The position numbers were made by a program, and so were the translations under genes. Below, piece after piece: positions 44,847 to 54,363 of a stretch of DNA of 64,000 bases. The stretch is from Gammaproteobacteria bacterium (lineage in GTDB: Bacteria; Pseudomonadota; Gammaproteobacteria; Burkholderiales; Gallionellaceae): NCBI GenBank assembly GCA_018820925.1, contig JAHJNJ010000023.1:28572-92571 (forward strand), given 5' to 3'. The first letter of the stretch is position 1, and every line of letters starts with the position of its first letter. A model generated the notes under the pieces. The model did no database searches and was not told where the DNA came from. It was given only the letters and a program-made list of their open reading frames with translations.

Positions 44847-45340
44847 CAGTGCTTGACCGCCTCGGCAGCCGGTGCTTGCGCCTGATTTTGCTGTTTTTGC
44901 TGCAGATAGATCGCCTCGAAGTTGATCGGATTGAGCAACACCGGGGCAAACCCGGCGCGTATCGCCATATCCGACACAACCTCACGCAAATAGGGATAAA
45001 GAATATTGGGGCAAACGACGGCCAGCACTGTTTCCAACTCCTGTTCGGGAATGTTGCGCACCTGGAATATGCCGGCCTGCTTGGCCTCGATCAGGAACAG
45101 CACTTTATCCTTCTCCGGCAGCTTGGCCGTCACGGTGACGGTGACAGTGACATCGAACACACCCTCCTCGACCGGTGCGGCCTGGGTGTGCAATTGCAGG
45201 TCGATCTGGGGATTTTCGCGCTCCAGAAAAATGCCGGGGGCGTTGGGCACCTCCAGCGACATATCCTTCACATACAGCTTCTCGATGTTAAAGACCGGCT
45301 GGGTATTCGGTTGCGCGTTTGCTTGTGCTGCTTCAGTCAT
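44846..45340 (-). CDS. secB: Protein-export chaperone SecB
   Basis: A 164-residue cytoplasmic tetrameric chaperone that keeps preproteins unfolded and hands them to SecA. Family motifs: FNIEKLYVKDMSLEVPNAPG, QIDLQLHTQA, LFLIEAKQAGIFQV and YLREVVSDMAIRAGFAPVLL. The Gln/Ala-rich C-tail is usual in betaproteobacteria. It starts 18 bp after the grxC stop and overlaps the SH3 gene. Confidence 0.96.
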   Translation of the reverse strand: MTEAAQANAQPNTQPVFNIEKLYVKDMSLEVPNAPGIFLERENPQIDLQLHTQAAPVEEGVFDVTVTVTVTAKLPEKDKVLFLIEAKQAGIFQVRNIPEQELETVLAVVCPNILYPYLREVVSDMAIRAGFAPVLLNPINFEAIYLQQKQQNQAQAPAAEAVKH

Positions 45341-45358
45341 GGCATCTTCCTCAAATGG

Positions 45359-45619
45359 TTACTTATTCAACATTACATCCAGTTTGCCCGCGCGATCAAG
45401 CGCGGCCATATCGTCATACCCGCCCACATGTTCGCCGTTGATGTATATCTGCGGCACGGTGCGGCGGCCCGTTTGCTGGATCATGGCTTCGCGCTTTTCG
45501 GGATGCAGATCGATGCGTATCTTCTCGATCTCCTTTATTCCCTTGCGCTGCAGCAAATGCTCGGCCCGTACGCAATACGGGCAGACCTCGGTGCAATACA
45601 TGATGACCTTGTTCATCAT
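45359..45619 (-). CDS. grxC: Glutaredoxin 3
   Basis: An 86-residue thioredoxin-fold protein with active site C13-P-Y-C16 (EVCPYCVRA), the cis-Pro motif RRTVPQIYING and the glutathione-binding GGYDDM. It reduces disulfides and glutathione adducts in the cytoplasm. Two consecutive ATGs overlap the rhodanese stop; either may be used. Confidence 0.95.
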   Translation of the reverse strand: MMNKVIMYCTEVCPYCVRAEHLLQRKGIKEIEKIRIDLHPEKREAMIQQTGRRTVPQIYINGEHVGGYDDMAALDRAGKLDVMLNK

Positions 45620-46029
45620 TTCTCCAGCGGCAGACTGGCTTTCTGCCAGGCGATGATGCCGCCATCCAGATTATAGGCCTGGGTAAAACCCTGTTTGCCG
45701 AGAAAAGCGCACGCGGAGGCAGAACGATCACCACTGCGGCATATCACGACAATTGGGCGCTCGCGGTATTTCTCCAGCTCGCCGAGGCGTTCCTTGAGCT
45801 TGCCCAGCGGAATGAGTTTGCTGTTCAATACATGTCCGGCAGCGTATTCGCTTTGCTCGCGCACATCCAGCATCAGCGCGTTCTTGTGGTTGATGAACTG
45901 CATCGCCGCGATGTGATCGACCTCCTTGATACCGCGAATCTTGTTGCCAAAGAACGACCAGAACAGCATTCCCCCGCTGGTCAGCGCGATCAGGATCGTC
46001 CATATGTTATTTTGCAGGTACAGCAGCAC
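45616..46029 (-). CDS. Membrane-anchored rhodanese-like protein
   Basis: A 137-residue protein with an N-terminal transmembrane segment (about residues 8-27, NIWTILIALTSGGMLFWSFF). A single rhodanese domain follows, with catalytic Cys97 in ICRSGDRSA plus the LDVREQSEYAAGH motif. It may carry persulfide sulfur. The start is a GTG with GGAG 9 nt upstream. It overlaps the end of the pglL-like gene by 23 bp and grxC by 4 bp. Confidence 0.92.
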   Translation of the reverse strand: MLLYLQNNIWTILIALTSGGMLFWSFFGNKIRGIKEVDHIAAMQFINHKNALMLDVREQSEYAAGHVLNSKLIPLGKLKERLGELEKYRERPIVVICRSGDRSASACAFLGKQGFTQAYNLDGGIIAWQKASLPLEK

Positions 46030-47800
46030 GTTGATACTCCTCGTATTTTTGGGTGGCGAATTCTAGCAGAGGAGAAAAGCGCGCGGGGTCTTTGCGCGCC
46101 AATTCCTCCAGTTCCAGCCGAGCCTTCGGAAAATCCATGGGATAAGCCCAGACCGCCTGTTCCATCTGCGTTTTGGCCTGTGCCGGCTCATCCGACAATG
46201 CCCGCAACAGTGCCTCGTGGTACACGACGGGTCCTATCGGAATGAAATGCAACGCACGTTCGTTCAACGCAAGTTTTTCCTTCAGATGTTCGCTGCTGAT
46301 TTCCATCGTGCTGGCAATGAACATCTCGGCATAGGAGCTCAGCAAGGGTGACTGGCTCACGGCCATCAATTCATCTTGCACGCGCGGAATCAAACTGCGC
46401 TCCTTGACCGCCATTCCGCGCAAAGCCAAAGCGCTCTCAAGGCGTTTATATCCCTGGAAGCCTTGCAGCAGAGAGAGCGCGCCCAGCACCAACATCATGG
46501 CAACAGACGCTCGCCCGAGGTTACGCAACTCCAGGCGGTAGGACGTGGTATCGAAAATGCCCAGCATAACAGCAGCCACGCCGATGAAATAGGCGTACCA
46601 CAGCGGATATTCGAGCAGACTATGAATGCCCAGCACGGCCAGAATGGCAAAACCCCACCAGTGATAGAGCGTGAATTGCGCGTTGCGAACGACTGATTGC
46701 CAGAACCACATTCCCAATGTGCCCAGAAGAATCGCCACGCCTGCCAAGCCCGCTTCTGCAGCGATCTGCATCACCAGATTATGTGCATTGTTGTACAGAC
46801 CGGTGATGGCCGGATAGTGCATTTCTACTGCCAGTTGCTGGTGCTGGAAGGCAAACTGTCCAAAACCGGCGCCCAACAATGGAAACTGGGTAAATATCAG
46901 TACCGCTTCTCGCCACAGCTGCACCCGGATAGCCCCGCTGGCATTGTCGCCAAACAAGCGCTCTGCCGAGGTCACGCTGCCGGTTGCGCCTGCCAACCAG
47001 GGTATCTGGACCACGAAGTGCATCAAACCGAATCCCAGCAACAACGCCAGGCCGTAATACAACAACGGTCGCAGCGCCTTGTCTCGCCGTTGCCAAAGAA
47101 ATGCCAGCCCGGCGGCAAACAACAGGTAAAGCCAGGAACTGCGCGAACCGGACAACACCATGACGAACAGCATTGGCGCAGCCAGCAAAGCCACCTGCCA
47201 AACGCGCATCGGCAGTTGTCTATACAACAACCCCAAAGAGATCATTCCCAAAGCGAGGTAGTTGACATAGTGGTTGGGTTGGGCGGTATTGCCGTATACA
47301 GCAGAAGCAGTCTTGGCGGTAATGACGGGGTTCAGAAACGTATTCCAGCGGTAGTGCTGCAAAATGCCCGCCAGCGTGTTCAACTCTGCACCGATCAGCA
47401 AAAACACGGCGAGCGCTGTCACCAAGGTTGGCAATCCAAGCTCAACACGTAGCGCCAGTCCCAGCATCATTAACAGCGCCGCGAACAGGAAATACAGACT
47501 CAACAGCATGAGGTGATCGAAGTGGACGATACGCCCTACGAAAAACTGAATCATCAACAACAGCATCAATCCGATCGGCAACATCACGATGCGCGGCACT
47601 TCGGGCGCTTGCCAGAAACGCGCGGTCAGCAGCAGGGGCAGTGCGCACATACCCAGCAGTCCCGCACCCCATTCCTGATAAAAAGTAGTGATGGGATAAG
47701 CGTGGTGATAGTACAGAAAAGGCAAAACCCACATCAGGCCGACGAAGGCCAGACTGATGTGGGCAAATTTGAAGGAAAAGGGGCTGGAGGTTTTTAGCAA
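46007..47800 (-). CDS. PglL-type O-oligosaccharyltransferase (Wzy-C family)
   Basis: A 597-residue polytopic membrane enzyme with about 11-12 transmembrane helices. A large periplasmic loop includes NNAHNLVMQIAAEAGLAGV, the Wzy_C/PglL core. The motif TASAVYGNTAQPNHYVNYLALG and a C-terminal tail (PIGPVVYHEALLRALSDE) are typical of PglL. These enzymes move lipid-linked glycans to Ser/Thr of pilins. The only in-frame start before the first helix is TTG at 47800, overlapping the upstream gene by 7 bp; an ATG at 47734 would cut the first helix. The target may be MshA. Confidence 0.87.
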   Translation of the reverse strand: MLKTSSPFSFKFAHISLAFVGLMWVLPFLYYHHAYPITTFYQEWGAGLLGMCALPLLLTARFWQAPEVPRIVMLPIGLMLLLMIQFFVGRIVHFDHLMLLSLYFLFAALLMMLGLALRVELGLPTLVTALAVFLLIGAELNTLAGILQHYRWNTFLNPVITAKTASAVYGNTAQPNHYVNYLALGMISLGLLYRQLPMRVWQVALLAAPMLFVMVLSGSRSSWLYLLFAAGLAFLWQRRDKALRPLLYYGLALLLGFGLMHFVVQIPWLAGATGSVTSAERLFGDNASGAIRVQLWREAVLIFTQFPLLGAGFGQFAFQHQQLAVEMHYPAITGLYNNAHNLVMQIAAEAGLAGVAILLGTLGMWFWQSVVRNAQFTLYHWWGFAILAVLGIHSLLEYPLWYAYFIGVAAVMLGIFDTTSYRLELRNLGRASVAMMLVLGALSLLQGFQGYKRLESALALRGMAVKERSLIPRVQDELMAVSQSPLLSSYAEMFIASTMEISSEHLKEKLALNERALHFIPIGPVVYHEALLRALSDEPAQAKTQMEQAVWAYPMDFPKARLELEELARKDPARFSPLLEFATQKYEEYQRAAVPAK

Positions 47801-48003
47801 CTGCCTTTGACGCCGAATTTGGCGAGGATGTTATTCAACGGGCATATCTGGGTGAACCCGCTCTGGAACAGATTCAATCCCACAAATGCGGTAAAAAACA
47901 GGAAGTATTTGCTGACAAACAGCGGGCTGGCTTCTACGCCCAGCGCCAGCGACAACAGGACAAAACCTCCTGCGACAATACGGACAATACGTTCTGCATT
48001 CAT
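47794..48003 (-). CDS. DUF2892 (YgaP-like) two-helix membrane protein
   Basis: A 69-residue protein with the family pattern RIVRIVAGGFVLLSLALG, YFLFFTAFVGLNLFQSGFTQ and the closing CPLNNILAKFGVKGSC. DUF2892 often occurs with rhodanese domains and with ArsR-type sulfide regulators, for example E. coli YgaP/YgaV. Here a rhodanese gene lies 1.8 kb downstream and an ArsR gene upstream of the RND pair. It starts 27 bp after the RND permease gene. Confidence 0.9.
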   Translation of the reverse strand: MNAERIVRIVAGGFVLLSLALGVEASPLFVSKYFLFFTAFVGLNLFQSGFTQICPLNNILAKFGVKGSC

Positions 48004-48030
48004 GTTTGATACTCCTATCGGTTAAAGATT

Positions 48031-51000
48031 TTAATCGAATTTCTTGTACAAGGTTGCGTAATACAGCACCGGGATCACGATCAGCGTCAGCATGGTGGAT
48101 GCCAGGATGCCGAAAATCAATGACAGTGCCAGACCGTTGAAGATCGGGTCGTCGAGGATGAACAACGCGCCCAGCATGGCAGCCAGCCCGGTCAGGATGA
48201 TGGGTTTGGCACGTGCTGCCGCCGCGTTGATCACCGCATGCTGCAAGTCCACCTCATCGCGCAATTGCAGGTTGACAAAGTCCACCAGCAGGATGGAATT
48301 GCGCACGATGATGCCCGCCAGCGCGATCATGCCGATCATCGAGGTCGCGGTGAACTGTGCGCCGAACAGGGCATGTCCCGGCATCACACCGATGATGGTG
48401 AGCGGAATCGGCGCCATGATCACCAGCGGCACCACGTAACTCTTGAACTGCGCCACCACCAGCAGGTAGATCAGGATCAGGCCCACCCCGTAGGCGATGC
48501 CCATGTCGCGGAAGGTCTCGAACGTCACCTGCCATTCGCCGTCCCACTTCAGCGCATAGCTGGCGTAGGGATCGGACGGCTGTTTGAAGAACCACGACTC
48601 CAATTTGCCGCCCTGCTCCAGGGCCATGCCGCTGGTTTTGCCGTTGATATCGAACATGCCATACAGCGGACTGTCCAGCTTGCCCGCCATGTCGCCGGTC
48701 ACGTACACCACCGGCAACAAGTCCTTGTGGTGGATCGGATAATCGCGCTGCATCTGCACCACTTGCACCACTTCCGACAGCGGAACCAGCGCGCCGTCGC
48801 GGGAACGCACCTTGAGCTTGAGCACATCGTCGATGCGGCTGCGCTTCTCGGCAGGCAAGCCGAGGCGAATCGGCGGGGCATATTTCGCATTGGCATCATG
48901 CAACGCGGTCACATCCTGGCCGGCCAGCGCAACCTGCATCACATCCACGATGTCGCGTTGCGCCACCCCCAACAAGGCGGCTTTGCTTTGCATGACACGC
49001 AATATCAGCTTGGGAGCAACTTCGCTTACCGTGTCGTCAATCCCCACGATGTCGGGCGTGGCGACAAACTGCTCGTGCACCTTGACCGCCACCTTGCGCG
49101 CACCCTGGTAATCCGGGCCGTAGATCTCGGCCACGATGGGCGACATCACCGGCGGCCCCGGCGGCACTTCGACGACTTTCACTTTCGCGCCCCATACCTT
49201 GGCGATCTTTTCGATCGGCTCGCGCACCGACGTGGCGATCTCGTGGCTGCTGCGCGAACGCTTGTGCTTGTCCTGCAGGTTGACCTGGATATCGCCTTGT
49301 TCCGGCTGGCTGCGCAGATAGTACTGGCGCACCAGACCGTTGAAATTGATGGGCGAGGATGTTCCGGCATATGCCTCGTAATCCGTCACTTCCGGCACGG
49401 TGGCAAGGTAGGCGCCGATCTCATGCATCACGCCGGCGGTCTGCTCCAGCGCCGTGCCGGTCGGCATGTCCACCACCACCTGGAACTCGGACTTGTTGTC
49501 GAACGGCAGCATCTTCAGTACGACCAGCTTGACCACGGCCAGCGACACGGCAAACAGCAGCGCGCCCAATATGCCCAGCCACAGCTTGCGCCGCATCGGT
49601 TTGCCGTGATGCTTGTTCAGGAACGGCGTCAGTCGGATGCGGAAGAATTTGGCGATCTTGGTATCCCGCTCGTCCTTGACGAATGCATGATGCGCGTCGG
49701 CCAATTTGTGCGCCAGCCACGGCGTGATAATGAACGCAATCGCCAGCGAGATCAGCATGCCCATGCTGGCATTGATCGGGATCGGGCTCATGTACGGGCC
49801 CATCAAACCAGTGACAAAAGCCATCGGCAGCAAGGCCGCGATGACGGTGAACGTGGCCAGGATGGTCGGGCTGCCGACCTCGTCCACTGCTTCCGGAATG
49901 ATTTCGGACAGCGGCTGATGCTGCGCCAGTTCGCGCCGGCGGTGAATGTTCTCCACCACTACAATCGCGTCATCCACCAGGATACCGATGGAGAAAATCA
50001 GCGCGAACAGCGACACGCGGTTCAACGTGAAGCCCCAGGCCCAGGAAGCGAACAGCGTCACCGCCAGCGTCAGTATCACCGCGATACCCACGATCACCGC
50101 CTCGCGCCGACCCAGTGCAAACCACACCAGCGCGACCACCGCAAACGTGGCGAAGAACAGTTTCTTGATGAGCTTCATCGCCTTGTCGTTGGCGGTTTCA
50201 CCGTAATTGCGCGTAATGGTGACTTGCACATCGTCGGGAATCACGCTGCCTTTGAGCTCGTCCACGCGCTTGAGCAACTTGTCGGCGACATCCACCGCGT
50301 TTTCGCCCGGCTTCTTGGTGACCGCAATGGTCACCGCACCAAACTCACCTTTCAGCTTGATGTTTTTGTCGCCCGCCGCCACCCCGGCACCCAGCCACTC
50401 GTAACTGGAAGGTTGATCGGCGCCGTCCTGCACCACGGCGACATCGCGCAGGAATACCGGCTTGCTGTCGGTGACACCAACAACCAATTGGCTGACTTCC
50501 CTGGCATCGCCGAGGAAATTGCCGGTCTGCACCAGCACTTCACGGTTGTTCTGCACCAGGCTGCCCGCGCTTTGCGACACGTTCGATGCCTGCAATGCCG
50601 AGCGCACTTCCTGCACCGAGAGCTGGTGCGCATTCAGCGCTTCCGGATCGAGCAATACGCGCACCACGCGCGGCGTCCCGCCCAGCGTGATCACTTCGCG
50701 CGTGCCCTTCACCCGCTTCAATTCGGCTTCGATGCCATGCGCAATCTGCGTCAGCGCCACGCCGCCCGTATCCTGTTCGCGCCACAGCGTAATCGCCCAC
50801 ATCGGCACATCGTCGATACCCTTGGCCTTGATGATAGGTTGCAACACGCCCAGCGTGGGCGGCAACCAGTCGGCATGCGAATTGATCACATCGTAAAGCT
50901 TGACCAGCGACGGTACATGCTGCTCGCCGACCTTGAACTGCACACTGATCACCGCCATGCCCGGCTGCGATACTGAATAGACGTGATCCACACCCGCGAT

Positions 51001-51234
51001 CTGCGACAACACCTGTTCGGCCGGCGTCGCCACGGTATTCGCCACATCCTGCGCCGACGCGCCCGGATAGGCGATCAATACATTGGCCATGGTCACGTTG
51101 ATCTGCGGCTCTTCCTCGCGCGGCGTGACCATGACCGCAAACAGGCCGAGCAGCACGGCAACCAGCGCCAGTAACGGCGTCATCTGCGAATGCAGGAATA
51201 CGCGTGCGACGCGTCCCGAAATTCCCATGCTCAT
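48031..51234 (-). CDS. RND efflux permease
   Basis: A 1067-residue inner-membrane proton antiporter of the AcrB/HAE superfamily. Twelve transmembrane helices in two repeats are visible, with large porter loops after helices 1 and 7. Motifs include GVDHVYSVSQPGMAVISVQF, ILVDDAIVVVENIHRRR (helix 4 with the Asp pair), PMAFVTGLMGPYM and GIIVRNSILLVDF. It pumps substrates to the periplasm or outside with the adaptor encoded upstream. No outer-membrane factor gene is next to it. The substrate cannot be told. It overlaps the adaptor by 4 bp. Confidence 0.94.
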   Translation of the reverse strand: MSMGISGRVARVFLHSQMTPLLALVAVLLGLFAVMVTPREEEPQINVTMANVLIAYPGASAQDVANTVATPAEQVLSQIAGVDHVYSVSQPGMAVISVQFKVGEQHVPSLVKLYDVINSHADWLPPTLGVLQPIIKAKGIDDVPMWAITLWREQDTGGVALTQIAHGIEAELKRVKGTREVITLGGTPRVVRVLLDPEALNAHQLSVQEVRSALQASNVSQSAGSLVQNNREVLVQTGNFLGDAREVSQLVVGVTDSKPVFLRDVAVVQDGADQPSSYEWLGAGVAAGDKNIKLKGEFGAVTIAVTKKPGENAVDVADKLLKRVDELKGSVIPDDVQVTITRNYGETANDKAMKLIKKLFFATFAVVALVWFALGRREAVIVGIAVILTLAVTLFASWAWGFTLNRVSLFALIFSIGILVDDAIVVVENIHRRRELAQHQPLSEIIPEAVDEVGSPTILATFTVIAALLPMAFVTGLMGPYMSPIPINASMGMLISLAIAFIITPWLAHKLADAHHAFVKDERDTKIAKFFRIRLTPFLNKHHGKPMRRKLWLGILGALLFAVSLAVVKLVVLKMLPFDNKSEFQVVVDMPTGTALEQTAGVMHEIGAYLATVPEVTDYEAYAGTSSPINFNGLVRQYYLRSQPEQGDIQVNLQDKHKRSRSSHEIATSVREPIEKIAKVWGAKVKVVEVPPGPPVMSPIVAEIYGPDYQGARKVAVKVHEQFVATPDIVGIDDTVSEVAPKLILRVMQSKAALLGVAQRDIVDVMQVALAGQDVTALHDANAKYAPPIRLGLPAEKRSRIDDVLKLKVRSRDGALVPLSEVVQVVQMQRDYPIHHKDLLPVVYVTGDMAGKLDSPLYGMFDINGKTSGMALEQGGKLESWFFKQPSDPYASYALKWDGEWQVTFETFRDMGIAYGVGLILIYLLVVAQFKSYVVPLVIMAPIPLTIIGVMPGHALFGAQFTATSMIGMIALAGIIVRNSILLVDFVNLQLRDEVDLQHAVINAAAARAKPIILTGLAAMLGALFILDDPIFNGLALSLIFGILASTMLTLIVIPVLYYATLYKKFD

Positions 51235-52265
51235 TGCTTGCTCTCCGTTGCCACCATGCCGGCCTTGACCGCTTCACGCGCAACGCGCTCACCCACATTC
51301 AACCCTGCCAGCACCTCGATCTCGTTCTGCTCGTTCGCTTCGCCCAGACGCACTTGGCGCAAACGCGGCATGCCCTTGTCGTCCACCACATACACCGCCA
51401 CCACTTCGCTACGGCGCAGCACGGCGCTGACCGGAATCAGCATCTTGTTCACCTTGCCCACCACGAAGTGCGTGCGCACGAACATGCCGGGATAGACGCT
51501 GGCCTGGTTGGCAGGAAGATCGACGCGCACTTGCGTGCTGTGCGTGCGAATATCGGCCGACGGCTGCACCGTGACCGAGGCCGCCTTGATCCAGCGGCTC
51601 AACGACGGCACTTCGACGGTGACGACAGGACGGCTGCCGATGTCTTTCAATTTATCCTGCGGCACATTGGCGATCACGCGCAACTGCGTGGGATCGAAGC
51701 CGGTCATCAGCGGCTTGCCCACCGTCACCATCTCGCCCATCTCCACCATGCGCGCCGCCACCACCCCGGCATACGGCGCAATCACCGAGGTATAGCTCTG
51801 TGCCAGCGCCGACTGTTCCGCACCGGCTTCGCTGGCCTCGGCCTGGGCCTTGGCCACATCATAGTCTGCCTTGGATTTGTCCAGTGCGGCCTGGCTGATG
51901 AATTTCTGCTCGAACAATTGTTTCGCGCGCTCGTAGTTCAGGCGCGCGTTCTGCAAAGCCGCCTCGGCCTGCGACAATTGCGCGCGGCTGCCCGCCAAGG
52001 CCTGGTTCGCCTCGCGCTCGTCAATCTTGAGGATCACCTGCCCCTTGCTCACGCGGTCGCCCACATCGAAGAAAATGCCCTTCACCCGCCCGGAGATCTG
52101 CGCCGACACCGTCGACTGGCGCGTTGCCTCAACCACGCCGTCGATGCTGTAAGTCTGCTCGACCTCGCGCATCTGCACCGGCGCAGTAGCCAGCGGCTCT
52201 GCCGCCTGCACGGCCGCTCCAAACAACATCGACAAGCCAAACAACAAACCGGGATTTCGTTTCAT
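51231..52265 (-). CDS. RND periplasmic adaptor (membrane fusion protein)
   Basis: A 344-residue protein with a signal peptide (NPGLLFGLSMLFGAAVQA). A biotinyl-lipoyl-like domain (STVSAQISGRVKGIFFDVGD, GQVILKIDE) flanks an alpha-helical hairpin (about residues 85-150), followed by beta-barrel and membrane-proximal domains. It joins the RND permease to an outer-membrane channel. GAGG precedes the ATG. An inverted repeat (52295-52314) lies 30 bp upstream and matches one beside the ArsR gene. Confidence 0.93.
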   Translation of the reverse strand: MKRNPGLLFGLSMLFGAAVQAAEPLATAPVQMREVEQTYSIDGVVEATRQSTVSAQISGRVKGIFFDVGDRVSKGQVILKIDEREANQALAGSRAQLSQAEAALQNARLNYERAKQLFEQKFISQAALDKSKADYDVAKAQAEASEAGAEQSALAQSYTSVIAPYAGVVAARMVEMGEMVTVGKPLMTGFDPTQLRVIANVPQDKLKDIGSRPVVTVEVPSLSRWIKAASVTVQPSADIRTHSTQVRVDLPANQASVYPGMFVRTHFVVGKVNKMLIPVSAVLRRSEVVAVYVVDDKGMPRLRQVRLGEANEQNEIEVLAGLNVGERVAREAVKAGMVATESKQ

Positions 52266-52294
52266 AGCTGCACCTCGAAAGACAATAAGATCGA

Positions 52295-52314
52295 ATATTA
52301 GCATATTCTAATAT
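52295..52314. promoter_or_regulatory. Candidate ArsR operator before the RND operon
   Basis: atattag-N6-ctaatat is a perfect 7-bp inverted repeat, 30 bp upstream of the adaptor start. It shares its plan with 52765-52784 on the other side of the ArsR gene. Confidence 0.55.
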
Positions 52315-52320
52315 GAATGC

Positions 52321-52352
52321 GTAGGGCGGGGACAAAAACGTGCCCACCTTAC
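52321..52352. repeat. Degenerate REP-like unit
   Basis: Starts gtagggcgggg and ends cccaccttac, an imperfect inverted repeat with the GTAG head, between the adaptor and arsR genes. More decayed than the other REP units of the window. Confidence 0.4.
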
Positions 52353-52373
52353 CAGCTTTAATCTATTTACTAT

Positions 52374-52688
52374 TTATATAGAACAGAACACATCCCGCAT
52401 CATCCCCACCAGCTTGAGGGTGCGCTGGTCGCCGATGCGGTAATAGACGCGGTTGGCATCCTTGCGCGTGGCCAGGATTTCCTTGTCGCGCAGGATGGCG
52501 AGATGCTGAGAGATATTGCTTTGCGATGTGCCCACGCTGTCCACAATGTCCTGCACGCTCAATTCGTTGTCCGCCAGCACGCACAATATCTTGAGGCGCA
52601 ACGGATGGGCGATGGCTTTCATGGCCAGCGAGGCTTGCAGGATATCTTCGTCTTTATCGATCAGTGTGTTCGCCATTTCTGTCACCAT
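52374..52688 (-). CDS. ArsR-family repressor with two conserved Cys (SqrR/BigR-like)
   Basis: A 104-residue winged-helix regulator. The recognition helix is TSQSNISQHLAILRDKEIL, followed by the wing KDANRVYYRI. It lacks the ELCVCDL metal site of SmtB/ArsR, having ELSVQDI instead. It keeps C36 (KILCVLAD) and C102 (DVFCSI), the positions of the pair that forms a per- or disulfide in sulfide-sensing SqrR/BigR/YgaV. That makes reactive sulfur or redox the likely signal; this is inference. Start at 52688; ATG 52676 is possible. It probably controls the RND-DUF2892 genes and itself. Confidence 0.85.
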   Translation of the reverse strand: MVTEMANTLIDKDEDILQASLAMKAIAHPLRLKILCVLADNELSVQDIVDSVGTSQSNISQHLAILRDKEILATRKDANRVYYRIGDQRTLKLVGMMRDVFCSI

Positions 52689-52764
52689 CTTTGGAAGCGG
52701 GGGCATGCACGCCCCGAAATCAGCTAAAATCAACCGTGCCGGAACAGCATGTTTGCGGCGCACT

Positions 52765-52784
52765 AAATTAGCAGCTGCTTATAT
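52765..52784. promoter_or_regulatory. Second candidate ArsR operator, between arsR and gpmI
   Basis: aaattag-N6-cttatat keeps 12 of 14 arm bases of the element at 52295 with the same spacing. It lies 77 bp before the ArsR ATG and 29 bp before gpmI. Confidence 0.45.
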
Positions 52785-52812
52785 TATGATGTTTTAGCCA
52801 GAAAAAGCCAAC

Positions 52813-54363
52813 ATGACCAACCGTTCTTCTCCTGCGATCACCCCGGTTCTGCTGCTCATCCTCGATGGCTTCGGCTACCGCGAGGATGCCGACTTCAATG
52901 CCGTGGCGCATGCGCACAAGCCGAACTGGGACAGGTTATGGAGCGAGTATCCGCATACCCTGATCAACGCATCGGAATTGTTCGTGGGCCTGCCGAAGGA
53001 GCAGATGGGCAATTCCGAAGTGGGGCATCTGAACATCGGCGCCGGGCGCGTGGTGTACCAGGATCTGACCAAGGTCGACCTCGCCATCGAAAACGGCAGT
53101 TTTTTCAGCAACCCGGCGCTGGTGCAGGCGGTCGAATCCACCAAACAGCACGGTGGCGCTTTGCACATCATGGGCCTGCTTTCCCCCGGCGGCGTGCACA
53201 GCCACGAGGCACATATCCACGCCATGCTGGAACTGGCCGTGCGCGCCGGACTGAAAAAGATATTCATTCACGCCTTCCTCGACGGGCGCGACACCCCGCC
53301 GCGCAGTGCTGCGCTATCGCTACAGGAACTGCAGGACAAATGCGCGCAGCTCGGTGCCGGACGCATCGCCTCCATCGTGGGCCGCTTCTACGCCATGGAT
53401 CGCGACAACCGCTGGGAGCGCGTGCAGATCGCCTACGACATGCTCACACTGGGCAAGGCGCCGTTCGCCGCACCCGACGCGCAGACGGGACTGGAAGCCG
53501 CGTATGCGCGCGGCGAAAACGACGAGTTCGTACAGGCCACGGTGATCGGCGAACCCGCGGCGATGCGCGCCGGCGACGCGGTTGTATTCATGAACTTCCG
53601 CGCCGACCGCGCGCGCGAGTTGACGCGCGCCCTGACCGAGGACAATTTCACCGGTTTTGTGCGCACCAGTATTCCCAGACTGTCCAACTACACCACCCTG
53701 AGCAGTTACGGCGAAGATTTCCATCTGCCCACGGCTTACAAGGCGGATGCCATCCACAACGGCATCGGCGAATACCTGTCCGGCCTCGGACTGAAACAAT
53801 TGCGCATCGCCGAGACCGAAAAATACGCGCACGTCACCTATTTCATGAACGGCGGCAAGGAACAGCCCTTTCCCGGCGAGGACCGCATCCTGGTACCGTC
53901 GCCCAAGGTCGCCACCTACGATCTGCAACCGGAGATGAGCGCGGTCGAAGTGACCGACAAACTGGAAGCGGCCATCCGCAGCAAGCAATACCAGGCCATC
54001 CTGTGCAACTACGCCAACGGCGACATGGTCGGCCACAGCGGCATCATGGAAGCGGCGGTGAAAGCGGTGGAAACCCTGGACACCTGTATCGGACGCGTGG
54101 TGCAGGCGATGCTGGAATGCGGCGGCGAAGTGCTCATCACCGCCGATCACGGCAACGCGGAACAAATGATAGACCGCGTCACGCACCAGGCGCACACCGC
54201 GCACACCCTCAACCTGGTTCCCTTCCTCTACATCGGGCGCAAGGCCGACATCGCCGAAGCCGGTACCGGTGCGCTGCAGGATGTCGCCCCCACGCTGCTC
54301 GCGATGATGGGATTGCCGCAACCGCCGGAAATGACCGGCAAGCCGCTCATACGTTTCCTGTGA
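52813..54363 (+). CDS. gpmI: 2,3-bisphosphoglycerate-independent phosphoglycerate mutase
   Basis: A 516-residue cytoplasmic manganese enzyme that interconverts 3- and 2-phosphoglycerate. The alkaline-phosphatase-like fold provides metal ligands in [12 protein letters not shown] and [11 protein letters not shown]. Catalytic Ser lies in [17 protein letters not shown], and [11 protein letters not shown] and [12 protein letters not shown] are also typical. It is followed by envC with a 4-bp GTGA overlap, an order common in betaproteobacteria. Confidence 0.97.
   Translation: MTNRSSPAITPVLLLILDGFGYREDADFNAVAHAHKPNWDRLWSEYPHTLINASELFVGLPKEQMGNSEVGHLNIGAGRVVYQDLTKVDLAIENGSFFSNPALVQAVESTKQHGGALHIMGLLSPGGVHSHEAHIHAMLELAVRAGLKKIFIHAFLDGRDTPPRSAALSLQELQDKCAQLGAGRIASIVGRFYAMDRDNRWERVQIAYDMLTLGKAPFAAPDAQTGLEAAYARGENDEFVQATVIGEPAAMRAGDAVVFMNFRADRARELTRALTEDNFTGFVRTSIPRLSNYTTLSSYGEDFHLPTAYKADAIHNGIGEYLSGLGLKQLRIAETEKYAHVTYFMNGGKEQPFPGEDRILVPSPKVATYDLQPEMSAVEVTDKLEAAIRSKQYQAILCNYANGDMVGHSGIMEAAVKAVETLDTCIGRVVQAMLECGGEVLITADHGNAEQMIDRVTHQAHTAHTLNLVPFLYIGRKADIAEAGTGALQDVAPTLLAMMGLPQPPEMTGKPLIRFL

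Noticed and set aside
48238..50976. 912-codon open frame antisense to the RND permease
   Set aside because: Same shadow effect in GC-rich DNA; very His- and Arg-rich and without domains.
52361..52380. Possible terminator behind arsR
   Set aside because: The A/T-rich stretch has no stem of useful length.
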